Below are positions 15,286-22,697 of a stretch of 24,069 nt of DNA, piece by piece (within the stretch, counting starts at the first letter, position 1; each line of letters begins with the position of its first letter). The notes under the pieces are model-generated. The model had not been told where the DNA came from. It did no database searches and was given only the letters and a program-made list of their open reading frames with translations. The position numbers and the translations under genes are program-made. This DNA comes from a virus: positions 1 to 24,069 of IMG/VR virus record IMGVR_UViG_3300032229_000078. One strand, given 5' to 3'.

Positions 15286-15746
15286 TGGCTACGCCGAAAG
15301 AGATAAGTGATCGCATCAATGCTCTGTTCTCTGATTGGAATAGCGGCTTCACTCCACTATCTTTTGCAGTGCAGGACATGAGACGAGAGATGTATATCCG
15401 CATCTTTGGTATTGATACTGGAAGAGGTAGGAATCAAGCAGGCAACTTCTTACCGACTAAGCCTTACACTCCTGCTTATGCTAAAATAAAACAAGCAAAT
15501 GGCCGTCCTCCATTGGAGCTTACAGGATTCCTCAAGCGATCGTTTGCAACAGACCAAACTACGATTATAACCGAAGGATTTGATACTGCAATCTACACTG
15601 TTGCAGATGAAGCAGGCAAGGTAGAAGGGCTTGAGAAACTTTACGGAACAATATTTAAACCAACAAAAGAGGAGCAAGATAGAATGTTGCAACTTCACGC
15701 AGACTTGTTGGTTGAGCAAATATCAATACAGATTTCTAAACCATGA
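15285..15746 (+). CDS. Tail completion / virion morphogenesis protein
   Basis: Using the TAATG overlap start at 15285 the protein has 153 residues, MATPKEISDRINALFSDWNS. An in-frame ATG at 15246 lies inside the previous gene and is less likely. The helical N terminus, the segment YTPAYAKIKQANGRPPLELT followed by GFLKRSFATD, and the C-terminal IFKPTKEEQDRMLQLHADLL match the pattern of Mu gpG / HK97 gp10-like neck proteins that join tail to head. The position after head genes and before the fibre gene agrees. It overlaps the fibre gene by an ATGA. Confidence 0.6.
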   Translation: MATPKEISDRINALFSDWNSGFTPLSFAVQDMRREMYIRIFGIDTGRGRNQAGNFLPTKPYTPAYAKIKQANGRPPLELTGFLKRSFATDQTTIITEGFDTAIYTVADEAGKVEGLEKLYGTIFKPTKEEQDRMLQLHADLLVEQISIQISKP

Positions 15747-18298
15747 ATCTACTTAAGACCATCATTGAGCGGCTTAACCAAAGGGTTGAGGTAGCAAATA
15801 TCTTCGACAAGCAGTTCGGCCTTTGCGAGCTTAATGCAAACGGCAACGAGAAGGCTTGGGTGCATTACATCGGCAATGGTCAAGCGGAGGTTGTTACCAA
15901 CTTCGATGCTAAGCAAGGGACGTTGTTCTGGGCTAAGCGTGGCAAGGTAACAGTTACCAAGACTGATGCCTATAAGATGAGTGGCTGCAAGCAGTTGTAC
16001 GTGACAAGCTTTCCGCTGACTGCTTATGCAGTGGTGCGCAAGAGTCATCTGCCATGCGATGGAGATGATGCTCAGGATTGGCTTGCTTCGAGAATTTACA
16101 AGCTGACGAGTGGCACTGATTCACAATTTAAGCAGAGCATAGGTGTTATTAACTACGAGGTAATTCCGAGCGGTTACATCAACGAGATTAAAAGCCTAAC
16201 AGCAAACTATGAATTTGCTTGTGTGACTGTCGACTTTGATGTGCAAGTTATAACTACCACTGAGGATGGATGCTATGACATCTGTGCAACAGGCGACATT
16301 CCACTTCCAGACTTCCAACCTTGCACACCTTGTTTGACAGAGGTTGCTGTTGATGGTGTTACCATCACCGGAAACGGAACTCCTTCAGATCCATTGGTGG
16401 CAGTTGGTGGCGAAGGTGGAGCGATATCGGTGGAGGAAGAAGGAGTTGAGGTAACACCAGTTGCAACGACATTGAACTTTACAGGCGAAGGAGTCACAGC
16501 ATCACTGACATCACCTGGAGTGGTTGAGGTAAATGTGCCGGGCGGAAGTAGCACATTATTAGCCTTGCCGTTTAGCACAGACCATTTAATTGCAACAGGC
16601 AACGCTTATGCTGTTAATGATGTCGTATACTATTTAGGAAATGTTTACCGCTGCATTGCGTCTAATGATTCAATACTTCCAACAAATGCAACGTACTGGA
16701 CAAGTCTTGGCTCAGGCTTTCCGCTTGTCCAAAGGCCTGCCGATTGGAATGCAACAACCGGCAATAATCAGATATTAAACAAGCCGACAATTCCAGTGCT
16801 TCCTGCAACCATTGTGGAAGATGTAACTGCAACAGCTCCATTGTCATCAAGCGGTGGAGCAAATCCCGACATCAGCATCACTCAAGCAGATGGAAGCACT
16901 GATGGATACTTGAGCTCTACCGATTGGAGCACCTTCAATGGCAAGTTCGATGTGCCAACAGGAACAAACACCGACTACCTTGATGGCACTGGAGCACCGA
17001 CTGCATTTCCGACATTACCTACCGGCACTGTCACCTCGGTCGACCTTACAATGCCTGCCGCATTCTCTGTCACTGGCAATCCTGTGACAACGAGCGGAAC
17101 ATTGGCGGTTGCTGCGGCAGGACTCAGCACGCAGTACATCAGAGGTGATGGGCAGCTTGCAAACTTTCCGACATCAATCGGCGGTGGATCAAGTGTTAGC
17201 TACTACCTCAACGGATCAGTAAATCAAGGTACAATTGGCGGCTCTACTTATTACGAGATGAGCAGGACACCAATCTTAGGAGCTGGAACTGACTTCCAAA
17301 GAACCAATGCTCAAGGAAATGGATTGATTGCACAATTTATCACAGATGCAGGCGATCCTAATCTCTTAGCAATACCGGCAGGGAATTGGAATCTTGAGTT
17401 ATATTTTAGCTCATCGGCAAGCGGTGGCAGTCCATCAATTTATGTTGAATTATACAAGTATGATGGTGCAACATTTACTTTGATTGCAACTGATTCAGCA
17501 ACACCGGAAGGCATCACAAACGGAACTACAATCGATGCTTACTTTACTGCTTTGGCAGTTCCTTCGACAACACTTGCGCTTACTGATAGACTTGCTTTGC
17601 GTGTATTTGTAACTACCTCGGGGCGCACAATAACATTGCACACAGAGAATGGTCACTTATGCCAAGTTATTACCACTTTCTCAACTGGGTTAAATTCCTT
17701 AAACGGCTTGACTGCTCAAGTGCAAAACTTTGCAGTAGGAACAAGTGGTACTGATTTTGGCATTAGTTCAGCAACAAGCACTCACACCTTTAACCTACCA
17801 ACGGCATCAGCTACTAACAGAGGTGCATTGAGCACAGCTGATTGGACTACCTTCAACGGCAAGCAAGATGCACTGGTAAGCGGCACTAACATCAAGACAA
17901 TCAACTCGACATCGATACTTGGAAGCGGAAACTTTGCCACTCCATTCGAGCTTGTTGTTGCTGCATCAGATGAGACTACTGCGCTAACTACCGGAACCGC
18001 TAAGATAACTTTCCGCATGCCGAGGGCTGTGACACTTACTTCTGTAAGAGCATCGCTCACAACGGCTCAGGCAAGTGGTAGCATCTTCACAGTTGACATC
18101 AATGAAGGCGGAACAAGCATCTTAAGCACTAAACTGACAATCGACAACACCGAAAAGACAAGCACAACGGCTGCCACTCCTCCAGTGATCAGCGATGCTA
18201 ACCTTGCCGATGATGCAGAGATGACAATCGATATTGACCAGATTGGAAATGGTACGGCAAAAGGATTGAAGGTAATGTTAATAGGTACTTACGCATGA
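15743..18298 (+). CDS. Tail fibre protein with a distinct N-terminal neck/tail-like domain
   Basis: The protein has 851 residues. Residues 1 to about 175 form a separate alpha/beta domain (MNLLKTIIERLNQRVEVANI, QFGLCELNANGNEKAWVHYI), probably the attachment domain or a fused tail-completion domain. A Cys-containing linker (CATGDIPLPDFQPCTPC) leads to classic fibre modules: VDGVTITGNGTPSDPLVAVG, GTVTSVDLTMPAAFSVTGNP (from 428), STQYIRGDGQLANFP (about 462), and two copies of an LSSxDWxTFNGK motif near 390 and 696, the second followed by SGTNIKTINSTSILGSGN. The C-terminal 120 residues are a beta-sandwich-like tip (AKITFRMPRAVTLTSVRASL). It overlaps both neighbours by ATGA. It recognises the host surface; the receptor is not readable. 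Confidence 0.8.
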   Translation: MNLLKTIIERLNQRVEVANIFDKQFGLCELNANGNEKAWVHYIGNGQAEVVTNFDAKQGTLFWAKRGKVTVTKTDAYKMSGCKQLYVTSFPLTAYAVVRKSHLPCDGDDAQDWLASRIYKLTSGTDSQFKQSIGVINYEVIPSGYINEIKSLTANYEFACVTVDFDVQVITTTEDGCYDICATGDIPLPDFQPCTPCLTEVAVDGVTITGNGTPSDPLVAVGGEGGAISVEEEGVEVTPVATTLNFTGEGVTASLTSPGVVEVNVPGGSSTLLALPFSTDHLIATGNAYAVNDVVYYLGNVYRCIASNDSILPTNATYWTSLGSGFPLVQRPADWNATTGNNQILNKPTIPVLPATIVEDVTATAPLSSSGGANPDISITQADGSTDGYLSSTDWSTFNGKFDVPTGTNTDYLDGTGAPTAFPTLPTGTVTSVDLTMPAAFSVTGNPVTTSGTLAVAAAGLSTQYIRGDGQLANFPTSIGGGSSVSYYLNGSVNQGTIGGSTYYEMSRTPILGAGTDFQRTNAQGNGLIAQFITDAGDPNLLAIPAGNWNLELYFSSSASGGSPSIYVELYKYDGATFTLIATDSATPEGITNGTTIDAYFTALAVPSTTLALTDRLALRVFVTTSGRTITLHTENGHLCQVITTFSTGLNSLNGLTAQVQNFAVGTSGTDFGISSATSTHTFNLPTASATNRGALSTADWTTFNGKQDALVSGTNIKTINSTSILGSGNFATPFELVVAASDETTALTTGTAKITFRMPRAVTLTSVRASLTTAQASGSIFTVDINEGGTSILSTKLTIDNTEKTSTTAATPPVISDANLADDAEMTIDIDQIGNGTAKGLKVMLIGTYA

Positions 18299-19122
18299 GT
18301 TTCTTAGTCAACCCATACGCTTATGCTCCATTTGTTTGCGCCGATGCAGATGCACTTGCATTCTTAACAGCGGCAGGAATTACAAATTCAACGATAACTT
18401 CAGCCATTTGCTCATTGGTTACAACAATGAAAGCTGACGGAACATGGGCTAAGATGAATGCAATATATCCGATGGTAGGTGGAACGGCGGCAACGCACAA
18501 GTTCAACCTTAAAAATCCACTTGACACCAATGGAGCATTCCGACTTACATTCAGTGGTGGAATTACTCACTCAGCTAATGGTGTTGCTTTCAATGGTACT
18601 AATGGATATGCAGATACATTCATGGCTGCATCAACGACATTGACTGCAAATAATAATTCATTATCGTACTATTCAAGAACTGCTACTGCAAGTAGTGCGA
18701 CATTTGCTATTGACATGGGTGCAGCACCAAATCAAACTCTTCCTCCAAGCAATTATGCACTTGTACTTAGAAGGCCAGGTGATTCAACTATATTTATTAC
18801 TGCTACAAACATTATCGTAGTTAATGCTCAAACAACTACAACCAATGGTAGTGGTTTATTTACTGGTTCTATTGTTAGTTCTTCATCAAGAAAGTTATAC
18901 AGAAACGGCTCTGCGATTGCGACAAATACAACTACTGGTATTCAATCATTGCCACCTCAAAAAATATTCATAGGTGCATTGTCAAACGGTAATACTCCAA
19001 GTTTATTTTCAAATAAAGAATGCGCATTTGCATCGATTGGTAGCGGATTGAGTGATGCTGAAGCATTGGCACTTTATAACTCTGTTCAAGCATTTAACAC
19101 AACTTTAGGAAGGCAAGTGTAA
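18295..19122 (+). CDS. LamG/ConA-like lectin tail protein
   Basis: The protein has 275 residues and starts at an ATGA overlap. The N-terminal 90 residues (AYAPFVCADADALAFLTAAG, WAKMNAIYPMVGGTAATHKF) are a recurring lead-in of Bacteroidota phage fibre proteins. From about 98, VAFNGTNGYADTF opens a concanavalin-A-like LamG domain, with YSRTATASS, SSRKLYRNGSAIATNT and IFIGALSNGNTPSLFSNKEC following in the usual order. The last part (AFASIGSGLSDAEALALYNS) is the standard LamG end. It probably binds a surface glycan next to the main fibre. The second half is more AT-rich than the fibre gene. Confidence 0.75.
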   Translation: MSFLVNPYAYAPFVCADADALAFLTAAGITNSTITSAICSLVTTMKADGTWAKMNAIYPMVGGTAATHKFNLKNPLDTNGAFRLTFSGGITHSANGVAFNGTNGYADTFMAASTTLTANNNSLSYYSRTATASSATFAIDMGAAPNQTLPPSNYALVLRRPGDSTIFITATNIIVVNAQTTTTNGSGLFTGSIVSSSSRKLYRNGSAIATNTTTGIQSLPPQKIFIGALSNGNTPSLFSNKECAFASIGSGLSDAEALALYNSVQAFNTTLGRQV

Positions 19123-19325
19123 TGGAAGTTCACCTACTCACAGAAGAACAAGCAGGATGGCTCGATGGTGTCGAGTTTGTTGCTGATAATTACTTCAACC
19201 CAATCCAAGATGCAGATGGCAATTGGATAATCTCAATCGAAGAGGTCGAGCAGTCGTCACTCGATTGGGTAAAATTCTTACCTTTGATAACCTACAACCC
19301 AAAACTAACATCATGGCAGGAGTAA
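19122..19325 (+). CDS. Small fibre-region protein of unknown function
   Basis: The protein has 67 residues, begins at a TAATG overlap with the lectin gene and is acidic, with the core FNPIQDADGNWIISIEEVEQ. Similar short proteins with a 'PIQDADGNW' segment are familiar to me from Bacteroidota phage fibre regions, but I cannot assign a role. The last 13 bases overlap the next gene. A chaperone or cap for the fibre is possible but speculative. Confidence 0.6.
   Translation: MEVHLLTEEQAGWLDGVEFVADNYFNPIQDADGNWIISIEEVEQSSLDWVKFLPLITYNPKLTSWQE
19279..19286 (+). promoter_or_regulatory. Weak candidate -7 element TACCTTTG inside a gene
   Basis: A TAnnTTTG match lies 26 bases before ATG 19313 but within the preceding coding region and without a TTG at the right distance. 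Several such matches are expected by chance in 24 kb, so this is a weak candidate. Confidence 0.2.
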
Positions 19326-19795
19326 AGATAACCGATTTAACACCACTTGCTACGGCAGCCAGTGGAGACCTATTATATATCGTTGATATATCCGACACAA
19401 CGGAATCCCCTCAAGGTACATCGAAGAGCATTGAGGTGGGAAACTTAGCTGCTAATGCAAGTGCTGCATTTGCACCAACATTAAGTGGTTTAACAGATGC
19501 AATTATATCAACTGGCGGGCCAGATGGAATGTATTCTAAAAATGGCAATGTTGTAACATTAACATTTTTATTTAATATAGAATTAGATTTTACAATTGCT
19601 TTAACTGGCACTTTAAATTTTACTTTGCCATTTGCAATTGGCAGTGGTTTTGGATATGGAGTTGGAGTTGTAGATACTGAAGAAAATATCAATGTTACTA
19701 TTTCTGGCAATGTTTTTAAAGTTAATACTGATAACTCATCATTAGTTTTAGGCTTGACTCCAGTATATTGTACTATGCAATATATTATCATCTAA
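19313..19795 (+). CDS. Fibre tip / accessory tail protein
   Basis: From ATG 19313 the protein has 160 residues, starting MAGVKITDLTPLATAASGDL, a very common opening of phage tail fibre and neck-fibre proteins. An in-frame ATG at 19223 lies in the previous gene and adds an unrelated basic stretch. The C-terminal half is a short beta-rich domain (VVTLTFLFNIELDFTIALTG) encoded by clearly AT-rich DNA (about 19540-19760), unlike the N-terminal half, which suggests a swapped receptor-contacting domain. The stop overlaps the lysozyme start as TAATG. Confidence 0.65.
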   Translation: MAGVKITDLTPLATAASGDLLYIVDISDTTESPQGTSKSIEVGNLAANASAAFAPTLSGLTDAIISTGGPDGMYSKNGNVVTLTFLFNIELDFTIALTGTLNFTLPFAIGSGFGYGVGVVDTEENINVTISGNVFKVNTDNSSLVLGLTPVYCTMQYIII

Positions 19796-20250
19796 TGAAA
19801 ACCTCTGACAACGGCCTGCGCCTCATACAGGAGTTTGAGGGCTTGCGCTTAACCAGTTACCTCTGCTCGGCAGGAGTGCCGACCATTGGCTACGGCGCGA
19901 CCTACTATGCAGATGGCAGCAAGGTAAAGCTCGGGCAGACAATCACCAATGCTCAAGCGGTGCAACTTCTTAAGGATCATGTTAAGGAATTCGAGCAAAG
20001 TGTGATTGGTCTGCTTAACACAACCAAGGTAAATCAGAATCAGTTTGATGCGCTTGTAAGTTTTGCATTCAACCTCGGTGCGGCAAACCTTGCAAAGTCT
20101 CAGCTGCTAAGATTCATCAAAGCCAACCCAAACGACCCGAAGATTGCAGCTGAGTTCGCAAAGTGGAACAGAGCAGGCGGAGAAGTTTCTCGCGGACTTG
20201 TAAGAAGAAGAAAGAAAGAAGCGGAACTATACTTCACAAAAATCGTTTGA
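19795..20250 (+). CDS. Endolysin, GH24 lysozyme (muramidase)
   Basis: From the TAATG start the protein has 151 residues, a usual length for the family. It cleaves the MurNAc-GlcNAc bond of peptidoglycan. The catalytic region is FEGLRLTSYLCSAGVPTIGY with E15, C24 and T30, an exact E-8-(D/C)-5-T spacing as in the P21/P1-type GH24 enzymes, here with Cys in place of the more common Asp. The rest (FDALVSFAFNLGAANLAKSQ, GGEVSRGLVRRRKKEAELY) is typical. No signal peptide or SAR segment is visible, so export should depend on the holin-like product of the next gene. The in-frame ATG at 19768 is rejected because it lies inside the previous gene. Confidence 0.9.
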   Translation: MKTSDNGLRLIQEFEGLRLTSYLCSAGVPTIGYGATYYADGSKVKLGQTITNAQAVQLLKDHVKEFEQSVIGLLNTTKVNQNQFDALVSFAFNLGAANLAKSQLLRFIKANPNDPKIAAEFAKWNRAGGEVSRGLVRRRKKEAELYFTKIV

Positions 20251-20255
20251 CAATT

Positions 20256-20456
20256 ATGGCCGCAAGAAGAGTCAATAAGCCCAGGCAAGTGCTTGACATA
20301 ATTATCAAGTACTGGAGGCCGACCATTGGCTCATTGGTAATTCTTAGTTCTGTGTTTGCGCTTATCTTTAAGCAGATAACCACAGAGACTCTTGCAGCTA
20401 TTGTGGCCGCAATGGTAGCCGCAGGATACATACCTAAAGCAAACGACAATGGATGA
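20256..20456 (+). CDS. Holin-like small membrane protein
   Basis: From ATG 20256, five bases after the lysozyme stop, the protein has 66 residues. A basic N terminus (MAARRVNKPRQ) is followed by a hydrophobic segment at about 20-40 (YWRPTIGSLVILSSVFALIF) and a shorter Ala-rich one (ETLAAIVAAMVAAGYIP). Size, two hydrophobic segments and the neighbouring lysozyme fit a holin that opens the inner membrane. An in-frame ATG at 20163 lies in the lysozyme gene and is rejected. The overall family is not identifiable by motif. Confidence 0.65.
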   Translation: MAARRVNKPRQVLDIIIKYWRPTIGSLVILSSVFALIFKQITTETLAAIVAAMVAAGYIPKANDNG

Positions 20457-20925
20457 AGGAAGAGACTCAACGTATACTACAATTGACGAGGGTTGCGTGG
20501 TAGGTCTTGGGTGCAAAGTCCATACTCATCATCACACAATTCATATCGAGCCGCAAATCGTTTACCAATCGATGGTGAAATTCACTATCTTTGGCAAGCA
20601 ATATTGCACTAATCAATGGGGGCAAACTTATGAGCTTCCTGCCGATGAGCCAATACCAGAGCCGACTCTTATGCAGCAGACCTACGCAAGCGATACAATC
20701 ACACCAACCACATCTGCATTCTTGCTTGCTCCTAAGCCAGAGGCAAAAATCATCATTAAGCCTCGCACTGAGTTCGCAGAGTACAAGCCGACAATGGATG
20801 GGCCTGTGATGGGAACTTTGCTTGTGTTTACAATTTACATCACTGCACATTGGGCATGGAACTCAATGGGCGCATGGAATAATCTATATAGCGAACTCTC
20901 GGCATGTCTTCGCTCTTCATCTTAG
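20449..20925 (+). CDS. Membrane protein with Cys/His cluster, unknown function
   Basis: The protein has 158 residues. The start overlaps the holin-like gene by 8 bases and the end overlaps the PAS-HisKA gene by 22 bases. The N terminus carries C16, C22, H25, H27, H28, H29 and H32 (CKVHTHHHTIHIE), a potential metal site. The middle is Pro-rich (ADEPIPEPT), and one hydrophobic segment lies at about 122-140 (MGTLLVFTIYITAHWAW). This could be a membrane-linked lysis accessory or a partner of the next gene's product, but nothing in the sequence decides this. I do not recognise the family. Confidence 0.55.
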   Translation: MDEGRDSTYTTIDEGCVVGLGCKVHTHHHTIHIEPQIVYQSMVKFTIFGKQYCTNQWGQTYELPADEPIPEPTLMQQTYASDTITPTTSAFLLAPKPEAKIIIKPRTEFAEYKPTMDGPVMGTLLVFTIYITAHWAWNSMGAWNNLYSELSACLRSSS

Positions 20926-21470
20926 AACGATCCATCGACCTCTTTTATGTGGTCACCGACCTTGAAGGTAAGATTTTCACGAACAATGAACTGTTCAAGA
21001 ACTATGTCAGCCATATCAAGCCAAGCAAAATCACTGATATCATCAGCATCGAAGGTGACAAAGCAGACTTTATCGAGGCCATTGAACGAGCTCGCAAACA
21101 TTCGCCTGAGCCTTCAAGAGTCTATGCTCGCACACGACAGAAGAACACAAGCGACAGATATAATGTTTGGAATTGCTTTGCGATTGATGACACTCTACAC
21201 TTTGTTGGCATCCAGATAGTCGATGTAACTTCAATCAGCTCGCATGAGCATGAGCGGCAGAAGAATCTTCTTGAGGAGTTCCGCTTCATGCTTAGCCATG
21301 AGCTCCGCCAACCACTGACTAACATCGCAGGACTTGTGCAAATGCTCATTCAGCATCATGTTGCAGATGATATTGATCGCAAGGAACTGCTCGGCATGAT
21401 AAGTTCATCAGTTAACAAGCTTGACGATGCCATCAAGGCATTGGTAAAAAAAGCCGCTCGAGAATTATGA
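20904..21470 (+). CDS. PAS + HisKA (DHp) protein lacking the kinase ATPase domain
   Basis: The protein has 188 residues. Residues about 5-110 read as a PAS sensor domain (FYVVTDLEGKIFTNNELF to HFVGIQIVDVTS). Residues 118-185 are a histidine-kinase dimerisation and phospho-acceptor domain, with FRFMLSHELRQPLTNIAGLV holding the H box: H132 (codon 21297-21299), E133 and P137 intact. It stops at TGA 21468-21470, and neither this gene nor the next encodes the N, G1 or G2 boxes of a HATPase_c domain. It has no membrane segment. It cannot autophosphorylate alone; it might take or return phosphate with host proteins, or form mixed dimers with a host kinase. It sits in the lysis region and is linked by ATGA to the next gene, so it is probably expressed late. 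Confidence 0.8.
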   Translation: MSSLFILERSIDLFYVVTDLEGKIFTNNELFKNYVSHIKPSKITDIISIEGDKADFIEAIERARKHSPEPSRVYARTRQKNTSDRYNVWNCFAIDDTLHFVGIQIVDVTSISSHEHERQKNLLEEFRFMLSHELRQPLTNIAGLVQMLIQHHVADDIDRKELLGMISSSVNKLDDAIKALVKKAAREL

Positions 21471-21649
21471 CAGAGCAGGAAGCGGACGAAAGACTTGTTA
21501 AGGTTGCCGCTTGGTACGTGATTGAGCGTGAGATGCCTATCTGTGTCGCACTTCAAATCCTGCAAGCTGAGCTCAATGACAAGCGACTATTCTGGGAATC
21601 ATCAAAGACATTGATTAAACTCATTCAAGATGGCATCTGTACGTACTGA
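21467..21649 (+). CDS. Small protein of unknown function
   Basis: The protein has 60 residues, begins at an ATGA overlap with the PAS-HisKA gene and ends 20 bases inside the spanin-like gene. It is predicted mainly helical (EADERLVKVAAWYVIEREMP, ALQILQAELNDKRLFW), with no membrane segment. The tight coupling on both sides supports a real gene. It is not a HATPase domain or a response-regulator receiver: there is no conserved phospho-Asp pocket. Confidence 0.55.
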   Translation: MTEQEADERLVKVAAWYVIEREMPICVALQILQAELNDKRLFWESSKTLIKLIQDGICTY

Positions 21650-22277
21650 AACAATATATCTGGTAGGACTTGTTGTTCTTCTATTTGCTTTGCTCAAGTG
21701 CTGCTCTGATAATGTGACTTCAGATTACCGCCTTAAGCACACGATTTATGAGGACAGCATAGTTATAGCCTCACAAAAGAAGATAATCGCACAGGCGGGC
21801 TCTGATGCAGCCAAACAAGCACAGCAGATTGCTGAGCTCGAAGTTAAAGTCAAGAACGCATCGGAGGTTGTGAAGATTGAGACTCGCACAATCATCAAAA
21901 CGCAAATCAAGCTTGGCGATACGGTGATGATTGATAAGCAGCCATACATCCAACTGCCAAAGCCATTCATAAAGAAAACCGAGTGGTACACAATCGGCGG
22001 CATGATAAACCGACTCGGATGGTTGCAGATTGATTCACTCGTCATTCCGGCAAAGTTCACCTATGCAGTTGGTGACACCATGCGCACTGGCTTTGTCAAC
22101 CGACTGCTTAAGAAGAAGGATACGGTGGTGCGACTAAGAGTCGACAATCCGAATGTGGCCATCGTTGGATTGGAGAACATCTACATCAAACAAGACAAGA
22201 AATGGCATCAGACAACCGCGTTTAAGGTGGGGGTTGGGGTGCTGATTGGAGTGGTTGCAGTCACTGCTGTAAAATAA
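21630..22277 (+). CDS. Spanin-like / Rz-like membrane protein
   Basis: The protein has 215 residues. An N-terminal hydrophobic segment (YLVGLVVLLFALLKCCSDN, about 9-28) is followed by a coiled coil (AKQAQQIAELEVKVKNASEV), a beta-containing middle and a C-terminal hydrophobic segment (FKVGVGVLIGVVAVTAV). The coiled coil between two membrane anchors, last in the lysis region, fits a spanin that disrupts the outer membrane. The Cys pair after the first segment is not a clean lipobox (LLKC). Together with the C-terminal anchor it recalls the unimolecular spanin plan, but an ordinary i-spanin-type protein is also possible. No separate small lipoprotein gene is seen. Confidence 0.55.
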   Translation: MASVRTETIYLVGLVVLLFALLKCCSDNVTSDYRLKHTIYEDSIVIASQKKIIAQAGSDAAKQAQQIAELEVKVKNASEVVKIETRTIIKTQIKLGDTVMIDKQPYIQLPKPFIKKTEWYTIGGMINRLGWLQIDSLVIPAKFTYAVGDTMRTGFVNRLLKKKDTVVRLRVDNPNVAIVGLENIYIKQDKKWHQTTAFKVGVGVLIGVVAVTAVK

Positions 22278-22402
22278 TCGTGCTGATTCTGTGCGACTTA
22301 GGATAATTTCGTGTAAATAGTTTTGAAAGGTAGTGTATAATCAAAAATAAGATATACATTTGCCCATCAATCATTCAATCATTTACTCATTAATCTATTC
22401 CT
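22278..22402 (+). promoter_or_regulatory. Intergenic region with early-gene promoter candidate
   Basis: TACATTTG at 22355-22362 matches TAnnTTTG, 40 bases before ATG 22403. No TTG lies 17-23 bp upstream; a TTTTG at 22321-22325 is too far. The leader (22367-22400) is an A/T/C-rich low-complexity stretch of ATC/ATT-type repeats with no G, likely unstructured. No terminator hairpin with a T-run was found after the preceding gene. The gap separates the late operon from the replication genes. Confidence 0.5.
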
Positions 22403-22690
22403 ATGAACACATTTTTCAAATCACACGACAGCACGCAGTTTTTTAACTACGATCATCTATCTGGCATTATGCTCACAATTGTGCAAGACGGTTGCCATCA
22501 AGGGCTCTTCCAGAGATGCGACAAAAACTCACTTGTACTTGTTCGCCAATACTCAAAAGAAATGCAACAAGGCCTACATGAATCGGTTCGCACTTATCAT
22601 CCGTCAGATGTTAACGAGTTCTTCAGAATGTATCAAAAGACACTGCACAATACTCAAGTATCATTCAATCAATTAATAACTCAATTCTAA
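22403..22690 (+). CDS. Small protein of unknown function, first gene of the early region
   Basis: The protein has 95 residues, MNTFFKSHDSTQFFNYDHLS, rich in Phe, Gln and His, with a helical C-terminal part (DVNEFFRMYQKTLHNTQVSF). There is no membrane segment or recognisable motif. It is the first gene after a promoter-like element and lies seven bases before the ssDNA-binding-like gene. First genes of early phage transcripts often target host functions, but nothing in the sequence shows that here. Confidence 0.6.
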   Translation: MNTFFKSHDSTQFFNYDHLSGIMLTIVQDGCHQGLFQRCDKNSLVLVRQYSKEMQQGLHESVRTYHPSDVNEFFRMYQKTLHNTQVSFNQLITQF

Positions 22691-22697
22691 TTTAAAC

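Noticed and set aside
21467-21649. Possible missing HATPase domain of the kinase fragment in the next frame
   Set aside because: The 60-residue product has none of the N, G1 or G2 box residues, so the ATPase domain is absent rather than frameshifted.
20256-22277. Considered the PAS-HisKA gene as host chromosomal DNA (prophage junction)
   Set aside because: Genes on both sides are phage lysis and early genes with matching overlap style, so no junction is evident.
22336-22341. TATAAT sequence suggesting a sigma-70 style -10 box
   Set aside because: The nearest TTGAAA is only 7 bp upstream, and the host-type TAnnTTTG element at 22355 is a better candidate.
22367-22400. ATC/ATT repeat-like tract, considered as iterons or a CRISPR-like repeat
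   Set aside because: Low-complexity leader without regular unit length or spacers; no CRISPR structure was seen anywhere in the window.
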